From JBLHKS01 sp047620505 (lineage in GTDB: Bacteria; Verrucomicrobiota; Verrucomicrobiia; Verrucomicrobiales; DEV007), in NCBI GenBank assembly GCA_047620505.1, contig JBLHKS010000083.1:1-27845 (forward strand): 27,845 nt of DNA, read 5' to 3'. The notes beneath the pieces are model-generated. The model searched no databases and had not been told where the DNA came from. It worked only from the letters and a program-made list of their open reading frames with translations. Positions 7,918 through 15,626 of the stretch are shown here, piece after piece. Positions within the stretch are counted from its first letter, which is position 1. Each line of letters starts with the position of its first letter. Both the position numbers and the translations under genes were made by a program.

Positions 7918-10401
7918 ATGATCCGATTTTCTTCAATTTTGCTCATCAGCCAACTACTGTTTGCGGCGATTTCGCTTTCGGCGGAGACCAATCCTGAGCC
8001 AGCAGCTGCTGAGGTTCTGGATCGCTATTGTTATTCCTGCCACGACGACACGACGCAGAAAGGCGATGTTCGTCTCGACGATATTTTCAGCCTGGAGCTC
8101 CCCGACCGCCTGCAATTTCTGAACCAGATGCAGGAGCAGATTTACTTCGGCGAAATGCCGCCTGCTAAGAAAAAGCAGCCGAGCGAGCCGGAGCGTCAAC
8201 TGCTGGCAGATTGGCTGTCCAGTGAACTCAAAAAGCATGACGCCTCGAAGCTTGAAGAAAAGCTGCGGTATCCGGGCTACGGCAACTATGTTGATCACAA
8301 CAAGCTATTCAGCGGGGAAATTAAAGACGCGCCCTACACTCCGGCTCGGCGCTGGCTCGTGAGTCCGCAGATTTTTCTAGAACGCGTAAAAGATGTGCTT
8401 CAGCTCGACGAAAGAGAGCGGCAACGAAGTCTTTATGGCGTTACGAATCCTTTTATACTTCCTGAACGCTCGGGAGTTCGGGATTTTGATCTAACGACGT
8501 TGAATGGCGGCGATCTTCTAGTGATGCTGTCCAACGCGCAGTGGATTTCATCCAAGCAGATCCGGGCAGCTCGCGTCGAGAAGGGCGAATTGAAAGCGGA
8601 CGAGTTTCCAGACGCAAAAGACCGATGGGCTCCCAGGGAAACTCCGCTGGAAATGGCAGCGGTGATTTTAAAGGACTCAGCGCCGACAGATGATGAATTG
8701 GTCGCCGCAATCCAGAAGCAATTTGGCTTAGTGCTAGGGCGAAACGCCGATGACGATGAAATCCGCCGGTATCTGGATTTAACGCGGTCTTCGATCGAGC
8801 TTTCTGGAAATACCGAGGGGCTGCGGCAGATGTTGGTTTCGGTTTTGTTAGAATCCGAGTTTCTCTACCGCATCGAATTCGGCGCTGGCGACCCTGACGA
8901 GCACTTAAGGAAAATTCTGGCTCCGCTCGAAGCAGCCCGCGCAATTTCGTATGCGCTCGGGGATCGCGGCCCGGACGCCGATTTGCTCTCAGCAGCTGCT
9001 GATGGCCGATTGGCGACGATGGACGATTTTCGGCGTGAAGTTCAGCGATTGCTTTCGGACGAGATCTACTATGCAGGTCCGATCGATCCGGGGCTCAGCG
9101 GGAAAAACATGCGAGCGCACGTCACGACGCATCCGAGGCTCGTTCGCTTCTTTCGTGAGTTCTTCGGCTATCCGGCCGCGCTTCGAGTTTTCAAGGATAG
9201 TCCACGCAGCGACGGCTTCTATCAAAACCCGGCGCGCGGAACGGCGGGCAGCCCCGGCTTTCTCATCAAAGAAGCCGACCGCGTCGTGGATTGGTATTTA
9301 CAGAAGGATGAAGACGTCTTTGAAAATCTCCTGACCACCGAGGAGTTTTTTGTTTATCATAATAAAGACAATGAAACTGGCCGTAAAATTATTCAGGAAT
9401 GGACTGAAGTTTATGAAAAACTGAAGGACACCAACTGGAAGGACGATCCTGAAGGCGTGATCGGCGAACATCAGGAATTTCTGGAAGCTCGACCGTCTGT
9501 GCGAGTCAAGGGCGGCCACCAAAAGAGAGAGTTTCTTCGCCACATGTATTTCTTTGGCGAAACAATCGGAAAAGGACGAACTCCGTTCACCACCGTTTCA
9601 TTTGCCCACGGCTACACATATAATCATTCGACGTTTTATAGTTTGCCGCCAACGCCCCACGGTTTTCGTTATTCAGGTGTTGAAGGGAAAAACTTTAAAG
9701 GCTTGGATGACGTTGAATTCTGGGATTACCCGGTGGAGCAGCCATTCAAGATCGCCAATCGCAAGGGCCTCCTCACACATCCAGCCTGGCTGATTGCTCA
9801 TTCCTCGAATTTCCACACCGATCCGATCAAGCGCGGGCGCTGGATCCGCGAGAAGCTGCTTGCCGGGCGCGTTCCGGATGTACCGATCACCGTGGATGCG
9901 CAAGTCCCTGAAGATCCACACAAAACTTTCCGCGAGCGAGTCGAGGCGGTCACCCATGCGGACGAATGCTGGAAATGTCATCAGCATATGAACCCGCTCG
10001 GACTCCCGTTTGAAGTCTTTGACGATTTCGGCCGTTACCGCCTCAACGAGCCGCTGGAATATCCGGAACACCTGATCGCCAAGCCCACAAAAAAGAACGG
10101 CGCGGACACCTACAAAACGAAACCCGTCCAGACGCTCGGAGCGCTTTTAGGCACGGACGACTCGAATCTGGATGGCAAAGTTGAAGACCCGTTCGAGCTG
10201 ATCGATCGCTTGGCAAAATCGGAACGCGTTCGTCAGTCGATCATCCGGCACGCTTTCCGCTTTTTCATGGGCCGCAACGAAATGCTGTCCGATTCGCAAA
10301 CTCTAATTGATGCCGACCGTGCTTATGTTGATAGTGGAGGCAGTTTTAAGGCCGTTGTTGTGTCGTTGCTGACATCAGACTCATTCATTTACCGAAGATA
10401 G
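7918..10401 (+). CDS. Secreted cytochrome-c-like DUF1592/DUF1588 protein (copy 1)
   Basis: 827 residues with an N-terminal signal peptide (about 1-22, FSSILLISQLLFAAISLSA). A planctomycete-type cytochrome c motif CYSCH follows at 38-42, with FGEMPP about 40 residues later, a candidate Met ligand region. The body fits the DUF1592/DUF1588 architecture, and a second CxxCH occurs at Cys684-Trp-Lys-Cys687-His688 in ECWKCHQHMNPLGLPFEVFD. The C-terminal part (SDSQTLIDADRAYVDSGGSF) matches DUF1585. These proteins are presumed periplasmic multi-domain redox proteins; no reaction is established. ATG at 7918 has GAGG about 8 bases upstream. It is followed after only 3 bp by a DUF1552 gene, the usual partner. 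Residues 29-31 and an Ala triplet near residue 358 are encoded by palindrome copies. Confidence 0.92.
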   Translation: MIRFSSILLISQLLFAAISLSAETNPEPAAAEVLDRYCYSCHDDTTQKGDVRLDDIFSLELPDRLQFLNQMQEQIYFGEMPPAKKKQPSEPERQLLADWLSSELKKHDASKLEEKLRYPGYGNYVDHNKLFSGEIKDAPYTPARRWLVSPQIFLERVKDVLQLDERERQRSLYGVTNPFILPERSGVRDFDLTTLNGGDLLVMLSNAQWISSKQIRAARVEKGELKADEFPDAKDRWAPRETPLEMAAVILKDSAPTDDELVAAIQKQFGLVLGRNADDDEIRRYLDLTRSSIELSGNTEGLRQMLVSVLLESEFLYRIEFGAGDPDEHLRKILAPLEAARAISYALGDRGPDADLLSAAADGRLATMDDFRREVQRLLSDEIYYAGPIDPGLSGKNMRAHVTTHPRLVRFFREFFGYPAALRVFKDSPRSDGFYQNPARGTAGSPGFLIKEADRVVDWYLQKDEDVFENLLTTEEFFVYHNKDNETGRKIIQEWTEVYEKLKDTNWKDDPEGVIGEHQEFLEARPSVRVKGGHQKREFLRHMYFFGETIGKGRTPFTTVSFAHGYTYNHSTFYSLPPTPHGFRYSGVEGKNFKGLDDVEFWDYPVEQPFKIANRKGLLTHPAWLIAHSSNFHTDPIKRGRWIREKLLAGRVPDVPITVDAQVPEDPHKTFRERVEAVTHADECWKCHQHMNPLGLPFEVFDDFGRYRLNEPLEYPEHLIAKPTKKNGADTYKTKPVQTLGALLGTDDSNLDGKVEDPFELIDRLAKSERVRQSIIRHAFRFFMGRNEMLSDSQTLIDADRAYVDSGGSFKAVVVSLLTSDSFIYRR
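8000..8011. repeat. Palindrome CAGCAGCTGCTG, read as AAA
   Basis: Perfect copy just after the signal peptide of DUF1592 copy 1, in the frame giving Pro-Ala-Ala-Ala-Glu. Confidence 0.9.
8990..9001. repeat. Palindrome CAGCAGCTGCTG, read as AAA
   Basis: Perfect copy in the middle of DUF1592 copy 1, in the frame giving Ser-Ala-Ala-Ala-Asp. Confidence 0.9.
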
Positions 10402-10404
10402 AAT

Positions 10405-11796
10405 ATGAAAAACAGACGTGATTTCATCAAAGCCTCGATGCTGGCAGCTGCTGGCGGGGGAATGATTCCGAACCTGTTCGCAAATCAAGCCAACGGCACC
10501 CCGACGCGCTTTATTTTCATGCATCGCGGAAACGGCTTGTTTCCCAAAGTGATGGTCCCGCCGTCTCTTAGCGAAGAGGATCTGGCCCGCGAAGAAAAGA
10601 AGGAGCCGCTTGAGATTGACCTCGATGGTCACGACTTGCCGGACTGGATGAGCCCGCTCGAAGCTCATAAGGAAAACCTGACAATTCTACAAGGTCTGTC
10701 TGGAAAAATGTGCACCACCGGGCATCACTCTTGGTGTTCGGCGCTCGGCGTTTACAAAGCAAACGAGCGGCCAAGTTCTATTAAGTGGGCCACGGTAGAC
10801 TTCGAACTCGCTAAAATGTTTCCGTCGCCGATGGAGCACATCGAGCTGGCCTGTTTTCCCACCGGAGGCGGCAACGCGCGTGGAAGTCTGGACGGAATCG
10901 CCAAGGGATTTTCGGCACGGGGACCGCAGCAACCGAACTATGCTTTCGGCTCGCCCAAAGGCGCGATGGGGGAGTTGTTCAAGTCAGTTTCCAACAACAA
11001 AGAAGACCAAATCAAATACCAGCTCGAACGCCGCTTGCTGGCCTTTGCCGCCGAGAACGAAGCCCGCCTCGGCAAGAATCTTTCCGGTGCCGAGCAGCGA
11101 AAAGTCACAAACTACGCGGATTCGATCAACGCGATCCGCAAGCGCAACGGGAAGGTCGATGCGATGGGCGATGTCCTTCGTCAGCACGTTCCGCAGTTGG
11201 CTGAAGAATACCTGGCCGATGATCTCAACACTCTTAACCGGCAACGTGCGCATGCCGAAGTGCTGCTTTCGGCCCTGGTCTCTGGCCTGACCAACGTCGT
11301 TGCCTTCACCGTGGACGAACTCGGCCACCCTTATACGGGAATTCCCGGCATCGAGAACGAGAAGGTCAACATGCACGACGTCGGCCACAATAAATCATAC
11401 GGCGGCGTCGAAGCGCCCGAGATTCGCAATCGCGCCCGGAATCACCACATGACGCTTGTCGACACGATTGTCTCTCGACTGAAAGACGTCCCGGAAGGCG
11501 ACGGAACGATGTTCGACAACACGATGCTGTTCTACTTTCCGGACGGAGGCGAGACTCACCACAGTCACGGTTGGGAATTCCCCTTTGTGGTCATGTCAGG
11601 ACGCAACACGAAGCTCAAAAATCTGGGTCGGCGCTACGTTCGTCTTCCTTACCACGGGCAGGAAAATCACAAGACGCTGGGCAACTGGTGGACCACGATT
11701 CTCAATGCCCACGGTAACCCGGTCGAGCATTTCGGCGATTTTGATCTGAGCCTGAAACTCGATCAGTCGGGGCCGATCCCGCAATTTCTGGCCTAG
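10405..11796 (+). CDS. DUF1552 family Tat-exported protein (copy 1)
   Basis: 463 residues. The N terminus MKNRRDFIKASMLAAAGGG is a twin-arginine signal (RRDFIK plus a short hydrophobic stretch), so export in folded form is predicted. The remainder matches DUF1552: RFIFMHRGNGLFPKVMVPP, LEAHKENLTILQGLSGKM, GHHSWCSALGVY, and a C-terminal half with FYFPDGGETHHSHGWEFP and NWWTTILNAHG. The family is almost always encoded beside DUF1592-type proteins in Planctomycetes and Verrucomicrobia; the function is not known. It starts 3 bp after the DUF1592 stop, so the two are cotranscribed. The TAG stop is part of a palindrome copy at 11794-11805. It is one of two DUF1552 genes here and clearly diverged from the other. 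Confidence 0.93.
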   Translation: MKNRRDFIKASMLAAAGGGMIPNLFANQANGTPTRFIFMHRGNGLFPKVMVPPSLSEEDLAREEKKEPLEIDLDGHDLPDWMSPLEAHKENLTILQGLSGKMCTTGHHSWCSALGVYKANERPSSIKWATVDFELAKMFPSPMEHIELACFPTGGGNARGSLDGIAKGFSARGPQQPNYAFGSPKGAMGELFKSVSNNKEDQIKYQLERRLLAFAAENEARLGKNLSGAEQRKVTNYADSINAIRKRNGKVDAMGDVLRQHVPQLAEEYLADDLNTLNRQRAHAEVLLSALVSGLTNVVAFTVDELGHPYTGIPGIENEKVNMHDVGHNKSYGGVEAPEIRNRARNHHMTLVDTIVSRLKDVPEGDGTMFDNTMLFYFPDGGETHHSHGWEFPFVVMSGRNTKLKNLGRRYVRLPYHGQENHKTLGNWWTTILNAHGNPVEHFGDFDLSLKLDQSGPIPQFLA

Positions 11797-11804
11797 CAGC
11801 TGCT
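11795..11804. repeat. Palindrome core AGCAGCTGCT overlapping a stop codon
   Basis: The 12-mer here is TAGCAGCTGCTG (11794-11805), one base from the full palindrome. Its first three bases are the TAG stop of DUF1552 copy 1. It sits in the 27-bp gap before the convergent DUF1501 gene. Confidence 0.85.
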
Positions 11805-11823
11805 GGGCGCAGGCGAGCCTGAC

Positions 11824-13209
11824 CTAAGCCAGAATTTCCCTCACAACTCGGCCGTGAACATCCGTCAGTCGGAAGTCGCGGCCAGCCCAGTGGTAGGTGA
11901 GCTTTTCGTGGTCGAGGCCTAACTGATGAAGCATCGTCGCGTGGAGATCGTGGATGTGGACTTTTCCGCTCACTGTCTTTCGGCCTACGTCGTCGGTTTC
12001 GCCATATTTAAAGCCAGCCTTCACGCCGCCGCCGGCCATGAACATCGTGTAGCCTTCGGCGTTGTGCCCGCGTCCGTCGCGCGTGCCGTCGTCCGGCGTC
12101 CGGCCAAATTCGCCGCCCCAAACCACGAGAGTGTCTTCGAGCAATCCGCGTTGGCGCAGGTCAGTGAGCAGGCCAGCGATCGGCTTGTCGATCGATGCAC
12201 AGCGCCTCGGGAGACCGGAAGCCAGGCCGCCGTGATGATCCCATTGATCGTCGGTAACCTGGATGAAGCGAACGCCCGATTCCGCCATCCGGCGCGCGAG
12301 CAGACACTGGTGGCCAAAGTTTTTGGAAGCGCTTTCGTTCATTCCGTAAAGCTCCAACGTCGACTCCGACTCAGCCGTGATGTCCATGACATCGGGTAGA
12401 GCGCGCTGCATCCGGAAGCCAAGCTCGAAGGACTCGATCACGCCCTCAAGCTCGGTCGATTCTCCGCGCTCAGTCAGCATCTGCCGGTTCATCGATTGAA
12501 GAAGATCGAGCCGCGTGCGCTGCTGATCCCGGTCGAGCCGGCTGTTCTCGAGATTACCGATTACGGCGTCTTTGATCGCTTTGTTGTTCCCTCCGATTGG
12601 TGTCCCCTGGAAAGCGGCGGGCAGAAACGCCGAGCCATAATATTTCGCGCCGCCGAGGACCGTTGGCGGGTTGATGGTTACGAATCCGGGTAGATCCTGA
12701 TTCATCGCGCCGAGGCCGTAGAGAATCCAGGAGCCCATCGACGGGCGGACGAACTGAAAGCTGCCAGTGTGGAGAAAATCGAGCGCCTGAGCGTGCTCCG
12801 GATTGTCGGAAACCATGCCGTTGAGCATGCAGATTTCGTCCGCCTTTTTCGCGAGTTCCGGAACGAGATCGCTGAACCACATTCCGTCCTGACCGTGCTG
12901 CGCAAAATCCCAGAGCGAGCCGCGCCAGCGGATTTTTTCGTTGTCGCCGCTCTGCTGATTGTCGAGTTTCTGGAGCTTCGGTTTGTAGTCGAACATGTCC
13001 ATGTGGGACGGCCCGCCTTTCATGCAGAGAAAAATCACTCGCTTGGCTTTCGCCGGGTGATGCGGGCGCTTCGGCGCGAAAGGGGACTCGAAGCCGGGGG
13101 CAGCAGCTGCTGCCGGGGCGTGCTGATTGAGGAGGCCAGCGAGCGCGACCGATCCGAAGCCGAGGGTCGTGTTTTGCAGGAAATTTCGGCGAGAAGCGAG
13201 CGAGTTCAT
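11824..13209 (-). CDS. DUF1501 family Tat-exported protein
   Basis: 461 residues. A twin-arginine-type leader, SRRNFLQNTTLGFGSVALAG, begins at about residue 6. Conserved DUF1501 blocks follow: VIFLCMKGGPSHMDMFDYKP, VVWGGEFGRTPDDGTRDGRG and YHWAGRDFRLTDVHGRVVRE. DUF1501 belongs to the alkaline phosphatase/sulfatase-like superfamily; its members are exported and uncharacterised. They usually sit directly after a DUF1549/DUF1553 cytochrome-like gene, but no such partner is visible here; the neighbour is a convergent DUF1592-DUF1552 pair. I chose ATG at 13209; a GTG at 13224 would add five residues before the leader. A perfect 14-bp palindrome lies 22 bp upstream. The Ala run at residues 32-37 is partly encoded by a dispersed palindrome. 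Confidence 0.94.
   Translation of the reverse strand: MNSLASRRNFLQNTTLGFGSVALAGLLNQHAPAAAAAPGFESPFAPKRPHHPAKAKRVIFLCMKGGPSHMDMFDYKPKLQKLDNQQSGDNEKIRWRGSLWDFAQHGQDGMWFSDLVPELAKKADEICMLNGMVSDNPEHAQALDFLHTGSFQFVRPSMGSWILYGLGAMNQDLPGFVTINPPTVLGGAKYYGSAFLPAAFQGTPIGGNNKAIKDAVIGNLENSRLDRDQQRTRLDLLQSMNRQMLTERGESTELEGVIESFELGFRMQRALPDVMDITAESESTLELYGMNESASKNFGHQCLLARRMAESGVRFIQVTDDQWDHHGGLASGLPRRCASIDKPIAGLLTDLRQRGLLEDTLVVWGGEFGRTPDDGTRDGRGHNAEGYTMFMAGGGVKAGFKYGETDDVGRKTVSGKVHIHDLHATMLHQLGLDHEKLTYHWAGRDFRLTDVHGRVVREILA
13101..13112. repeat. Palindrome CAGCAGCTGCTG, extended to 16 bp
   Basis: Perfect copy near the 5' end of the DUF1501 gene, giving Ala-Ala-Ala. Symmetry extends to GGCAGCAGCTGCTGCC (13099-13114). 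Confidence 0.9.
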
Positions 13210-13230
13210 AGACGGCAAGTACACGGAGTG

Positions 13231-13244
13231 AAATTCTAGAATTT
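13231..13244. promoter_or_regulatory. Perfect AT-rich palindrome, candidate operator
   Basis: AAATTCTAGAATTT is a perfect 14-bp palindrome in the 241-bp gap (13210-13450) between the divergent DUF1501 and DinB-like genes, 22 bp upstream of the DUF1501 ATG. Position and symmetry suit a dimeric repressor site; no regulator gene is adjacent. Confidence 0.35.
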
Positions 13245-13338
13245 TTCGGAAGACATTTCCCCGTTTTCCGGCAAGTTCACGACCTCCCTGTCGGGTAGTT
13301 GAGCGAGACTATTTTATCATTCGCGGTGTGACGCATCT

Positions 13339-13425
13339 GGCCTGCGCAAGCGGGCCCCACATGGGTCTCCCGAAGGTTTTTAGTTACGGTCTTACCAGCT
13401 GTCCGGCAGGGTTTTTTCTTTTTGA
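13339..13425 (+). other. Possible structured RNA segment
   Basis: A GC-rich hairpin with arms 13339-13345 and 13350-13356 (7 bp, one G-U) closes on a GCAA tetraloop. About 55 bases later a short CTG/CAG hairpin is followed by a T-rich run (13411-13423) that looks terminator-like. The segment lies just upstream of the DinB-like ATG and could be a leader or small RNA. It does not match a riboswitch or housekeeping RNA that I can name. Confidence 0.2.
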
Positions 13426-13450
13426 GCCTGAATCGGGATTCCTTTTAGAA

Positions 13451-13972
13451 ATGAGCTTTTTTGGAGCCATCGTCCGCGCAAGATTCAAGCTCATGAGCCG
13501 TCGTTCGGCCGCGCGGTTGATCGAAAGCGAAGCGGCGCGCTACTTCGAGATCGTCGACAAACTCGGCCCTGAGAATTGCGTAAAATCGTTCCGCGTTCCT
13601 TCGATGTTGGGCGTGGACGACGACATGCGAGACTGGTCGGTCGTCAAGATTCTGGGGCACAACGCGATCGTCAATCGGCAGATCACTGTCGCGCTGATTC
13701 ATTCGGCGCAGGGCGAAATCTACGAGACGGATTTCAACATGAAAACGGACGTGATGCCTGCCGATGACGTGGGTGGCGAGCAGGTCGAGGAATTCCGGAA
13801 TTCCGTCCAGGCCCACCTGAAGGCGGCCTCAGGTTTCACGAAGTTGAGAGGAACTCTTCGGCGAGTGCACGCCATCTTCGGGCCGCTCGACGCACACGGC
13901 TGGAATTGCGTTTTTGGCGTCCATCTTCAGCTTCACCGCAAACAGGCTGAAGCGATCGCCGCGCAAGTCTGA
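13451..13972 (+). CDS. DinB-like four-helix-bundle protein
   Basis: 173 residues with the chosen ATG. The helical pattern and His placement fit the DinB/YfiT-like superfamily: a first helix SAARLIESEAARYFEIVDKL, then DWSVVKILGHNAIVNRQI with a His about one third along, and a C-terminal FGVHLQLHRKQAEAI with two His residues. These three His would form the usual metal site. Members include metal-dependent thiol transferases using mycothiol or bacillithiol, but many are uncharacterised and the substrate here is unknown. The start is uncertain: GTG at 13328, ATG at 13451 and ATG at 13493 are in frame, and none has a good ribosome binding site. The TGA stop (13970-13972) directly abuts the TAG of the convergent membrane protein gene. 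Confidence 0.75.
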   Translation: MSFFGAIVRARFKLMSRRSAARLIESEAARYFEIVDKLGPENCVKSFRVPSMLGVDDDMRDWSVVKILGHNAIVNRQITVALIHSAQGEIYETDFNMKTDVMPADDVGGEQVEEFRNSVQAHLKAASGFTKLRGTLRRVHAIFGPLDAHGWNCVFGVHLQLHRKQAEAIAAQV

Positions 13973-14917
13973 CTACCCGGTCTTCGTCGATCTGATCGCT
14001 TCGCCGATCTCGCTGAAGAACCAGGTGATTCCGCCCCAGATTTTCGCGCCTAACTCGCAGGTGTTGCCCCACCACTCGATCCCGAATCCACGCCAATCAA
14101 CCGTCGGTGACCCGACGACGAAGAGCGCCGAGACGATCAAAACGTTCACCAGGATGATGAAAACCAGCGAAAAGAAAATGCCGTAGTTTTCCAGATCCGG
14201 TTGGCTGCGAATGACCATGAGAAACGTGAACGTCATGTGGAACGCCCACGTGAATCCGATCACGCCGAAGAAAAATCGCTCATGCCCCGGCCCAATTTCG
14301 ATCACGAAATGCAGGACCCAATAAATTAGCGCGGCGATGACCGAATAAAACGGAACAAGGTAAGGCGAGAGCGAAATCAGCACGTTGTTTTTCGTCGTCA
14401 CGACCTCGCCGCCCTGCGCCGTGACGGTCGGGCGTTTTAAGATTTTCCCGCCGCAGGCCACCGCGACCACTGCGTGGGTGTACTCGTGCCCGAAGACGTA
14501 CATCCAGATCATTTTCGGCCCGCGAAGTCCGAACAGCACCACGAACCAAAGCAGAATCCCGACGTTGAAGAACCAGAATTGCGGTGTGCGCCAGAAATCG
14601 TGCTGAACGGTGACCTGGCGCAGCGAATCCAGAAATGTCTGCGTCGTCACCCAGACCAGGGGGACCAGCGCGATTCCGATCAGCGTCGTTATCCAATTCA
14701 AGGGGATCCCGACCGGCCCCTCGCGACCGACCAACTGATCCGCAAACGCGCTCAGCACCCGCGCCTTTTTCGCACGCTCAACCGGAGTCGCCGTCCGTTG
14801 ATTGTTCGCCCCGCTACGGCCGCCTGGCGCGCGTTCGTGAGCGTAAAGACGCTCTCTTTTTCGCGCAGGCCGTTTTCGCGGCTTTGAATTCGAACTGGCT
14901 CGCTGATTCCGAGGCAT
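13973..14917 (-). CDS. Polytopic membrane protein with HEYTH metalloprotease-like motif
   Basis: 314 residues. A basic, disordered N terminus (1-65, rich in Arg, Lys and Ser) precedes about five or six membrane segments: near 76-96, 112-131, 181-206, 216-236 and 247-269. The motif HEYTH at 144-148 (VFGHEYTHAVVAVACGG) lies at the start of a hydrophobic stretch, as the HExxH of site-2/M50-type intramembrane proteases does. A candidate third ligand is Asp241 in QPDLENYG, although the canonical NxxPxxxxDG is not present. Function is therefore a putative M50-like protease or a relative that lost activity. The gene begins 39 bp after efp on the same strand, with a palindrome copy in the gap, and is probably cotranscribed. 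No Shine-Dalgarno is seen. Confidence 0.82.
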   Translation of the reverse strand: MPRNQRASSNSKPRKRPARKRERLYAHERAPGGRSGANNQRTATPVERAKKARVLSAFADQLVGREGPVGIPLNWITTLIGIALVPLVWVTTQTFLDSLRQVTVQHDFWRTPQFWFFNVGILLWFVVLFGLRGPKMIWMYVFGHEYTHAVVAVACGGKILKRPTVTAQGGEVVTTKNNVLISLSPYLVPFYSVIAALIYWVLHFVIEIGPGHERFFFGVIGFTWAFHMTFTFLMVIRSQPDLENYGIFFSLVFIILVNVLIVSALFVVGSPTVDWRGFGIEWWGNTCELGAKIWGGITWFFSEIGEAIRSTKTG

Positions 14918-14934
14918 TGACGGGCGGGCTCGAC

Positions 14935-14946
14935 CAGCAGCTGCTG
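14935..14946. repeat. Palindrome CAGCAGCTGCTG, intergenic copy
   Basis: Perfect copy in the 39-bp gap between efp and the downstream membrane protein gene, 17 bp before that gene's ATG. Confidence 0.9.
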
Positions 14947-14956
14947 CCGCGACGCG

Positions 14957-15514
14957 TTAAACGCGCGACATGTACTTTTTGGTCTCGGTGTTGATCCTGA
15001 GGACGTCGCCGGGCTTCACAAAAAGCGGAACCTGAACCTCAAGCCCGGTTTCCAGCGTAGCCGGTTTCGTGGGATTGTTCGCGGTATCGCCCTTCAGGCC
15101 TTCCGCAGCTTCGGTGACCTCAAGATCAACCGATGCCGGCAACTCGATGGTCATTGCTTTTCCATCGAGAAAAAGCACTTCGACTTCCATCGTCTCCTTC
15201 AGCAAATCTTCGCTTCCCTCCAGCATAGCCGGCTGAAACGTGATCGTGTCGAAGCTCGCATCCATGAAATGATAGCCTTCCTGATCGTGATAACTGAATT
15301 CGAGCTTCTGACGCTCGGTGTTCACGATGTCGACCTTTTCGCCGGAAGCGAAGCGGATGTCCTTCGTCTTACCCGTTTGAAAAGAGCGGATGGTGGCCAT
15401 GATCAAGGCGTTGCCCTTGCCCGGAGTGCGGTGCTCGATGTGCATCACAATGCCTTTTTCGCCCTTGTATTCGATGCACTGGCCTTTGTTGAGTTTGGTT
15501 GCGACGATCGCCAT
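14957..15514 (-). CDS. efp: Translation elongation factor P
   Basis: 185 residues, the normal EF-P length with three beta-barrel domains. EF-P binds ribosomes stalled at polyproline and promotes peptide-bond formation. The tip loop of domain I reads EHRTPGKGNALI, with Lys33 at the position that is beta-lysylated by EpmA in gammaproteobacteria; other modification types exist elsewhere and none can be inferred here. Later conserved segments include VDIVNTERQKLEFSYHDQEG and the domain III block LETGLEVQVPLFVKPGDVLR, which ends the protein together with INTETKKYMSRV. ATG at 15514 is clear, with no Shine-Dalgarno. It is divergent from the second glycosyltransferase and probably heads an operon with the HEYTH membrane protein. 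Confidence 0.98.
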   Translation of the reverse strand: MAIVATKLNKGQCIEYKGEKGIVMHIEHRTPGKGNALIMATIRSFQTGKTKDIRFASGEKVDIVNTERQKLEFSYHDQEGYHFMDASFDTITFQPAMLEGSEDLLKETMEVEVLFLDGKAMTIELPASVDLEVTEAAEGLKGDTANNPTKPATLETGLEVQVPLFVKPGDVLRINTETKKYMSRV

Positions 15515-15543
15515 TGGTTTGGAAAAGTTAAAAGTTTGTAGAT

Positions 15544-15601
15544 GAAAAGTAAAAGGTTTTTTCAGAGTTCGGAACGCGCAGCAGAATATTTTTTACTTTT
15601 C
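15544..15601. repeat. AT-rich 11-bp inverted repeat in divergent promoter region
   Basis: GAAAAGTAAAA at 15544-15554 is exactly complementary to TTTTACTTTTC at 15591-15601, with a 36-base spacer. A related AAAAGTTAAAAG lies at about 15523-15534. The structure occupies most of the 112-bp region between efp (-) and the glycosyltransferase (+). It could be a cruciform, a regulator site or a relic repeat. Confidence 0.6.
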
Positions 15602-15626
15602 GCGATCCCTCCATTAACTCCGAGGC

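Noticed and set aside
11794..11823. Palindrome between DUF1552 and DUF1501 as a bidirectional terminator
   Set aside because: The 10-bp self-complementary core leaves no loop and there is no T tract on either side; the same word occurs inside many genes, so a terminator role is unlikely.
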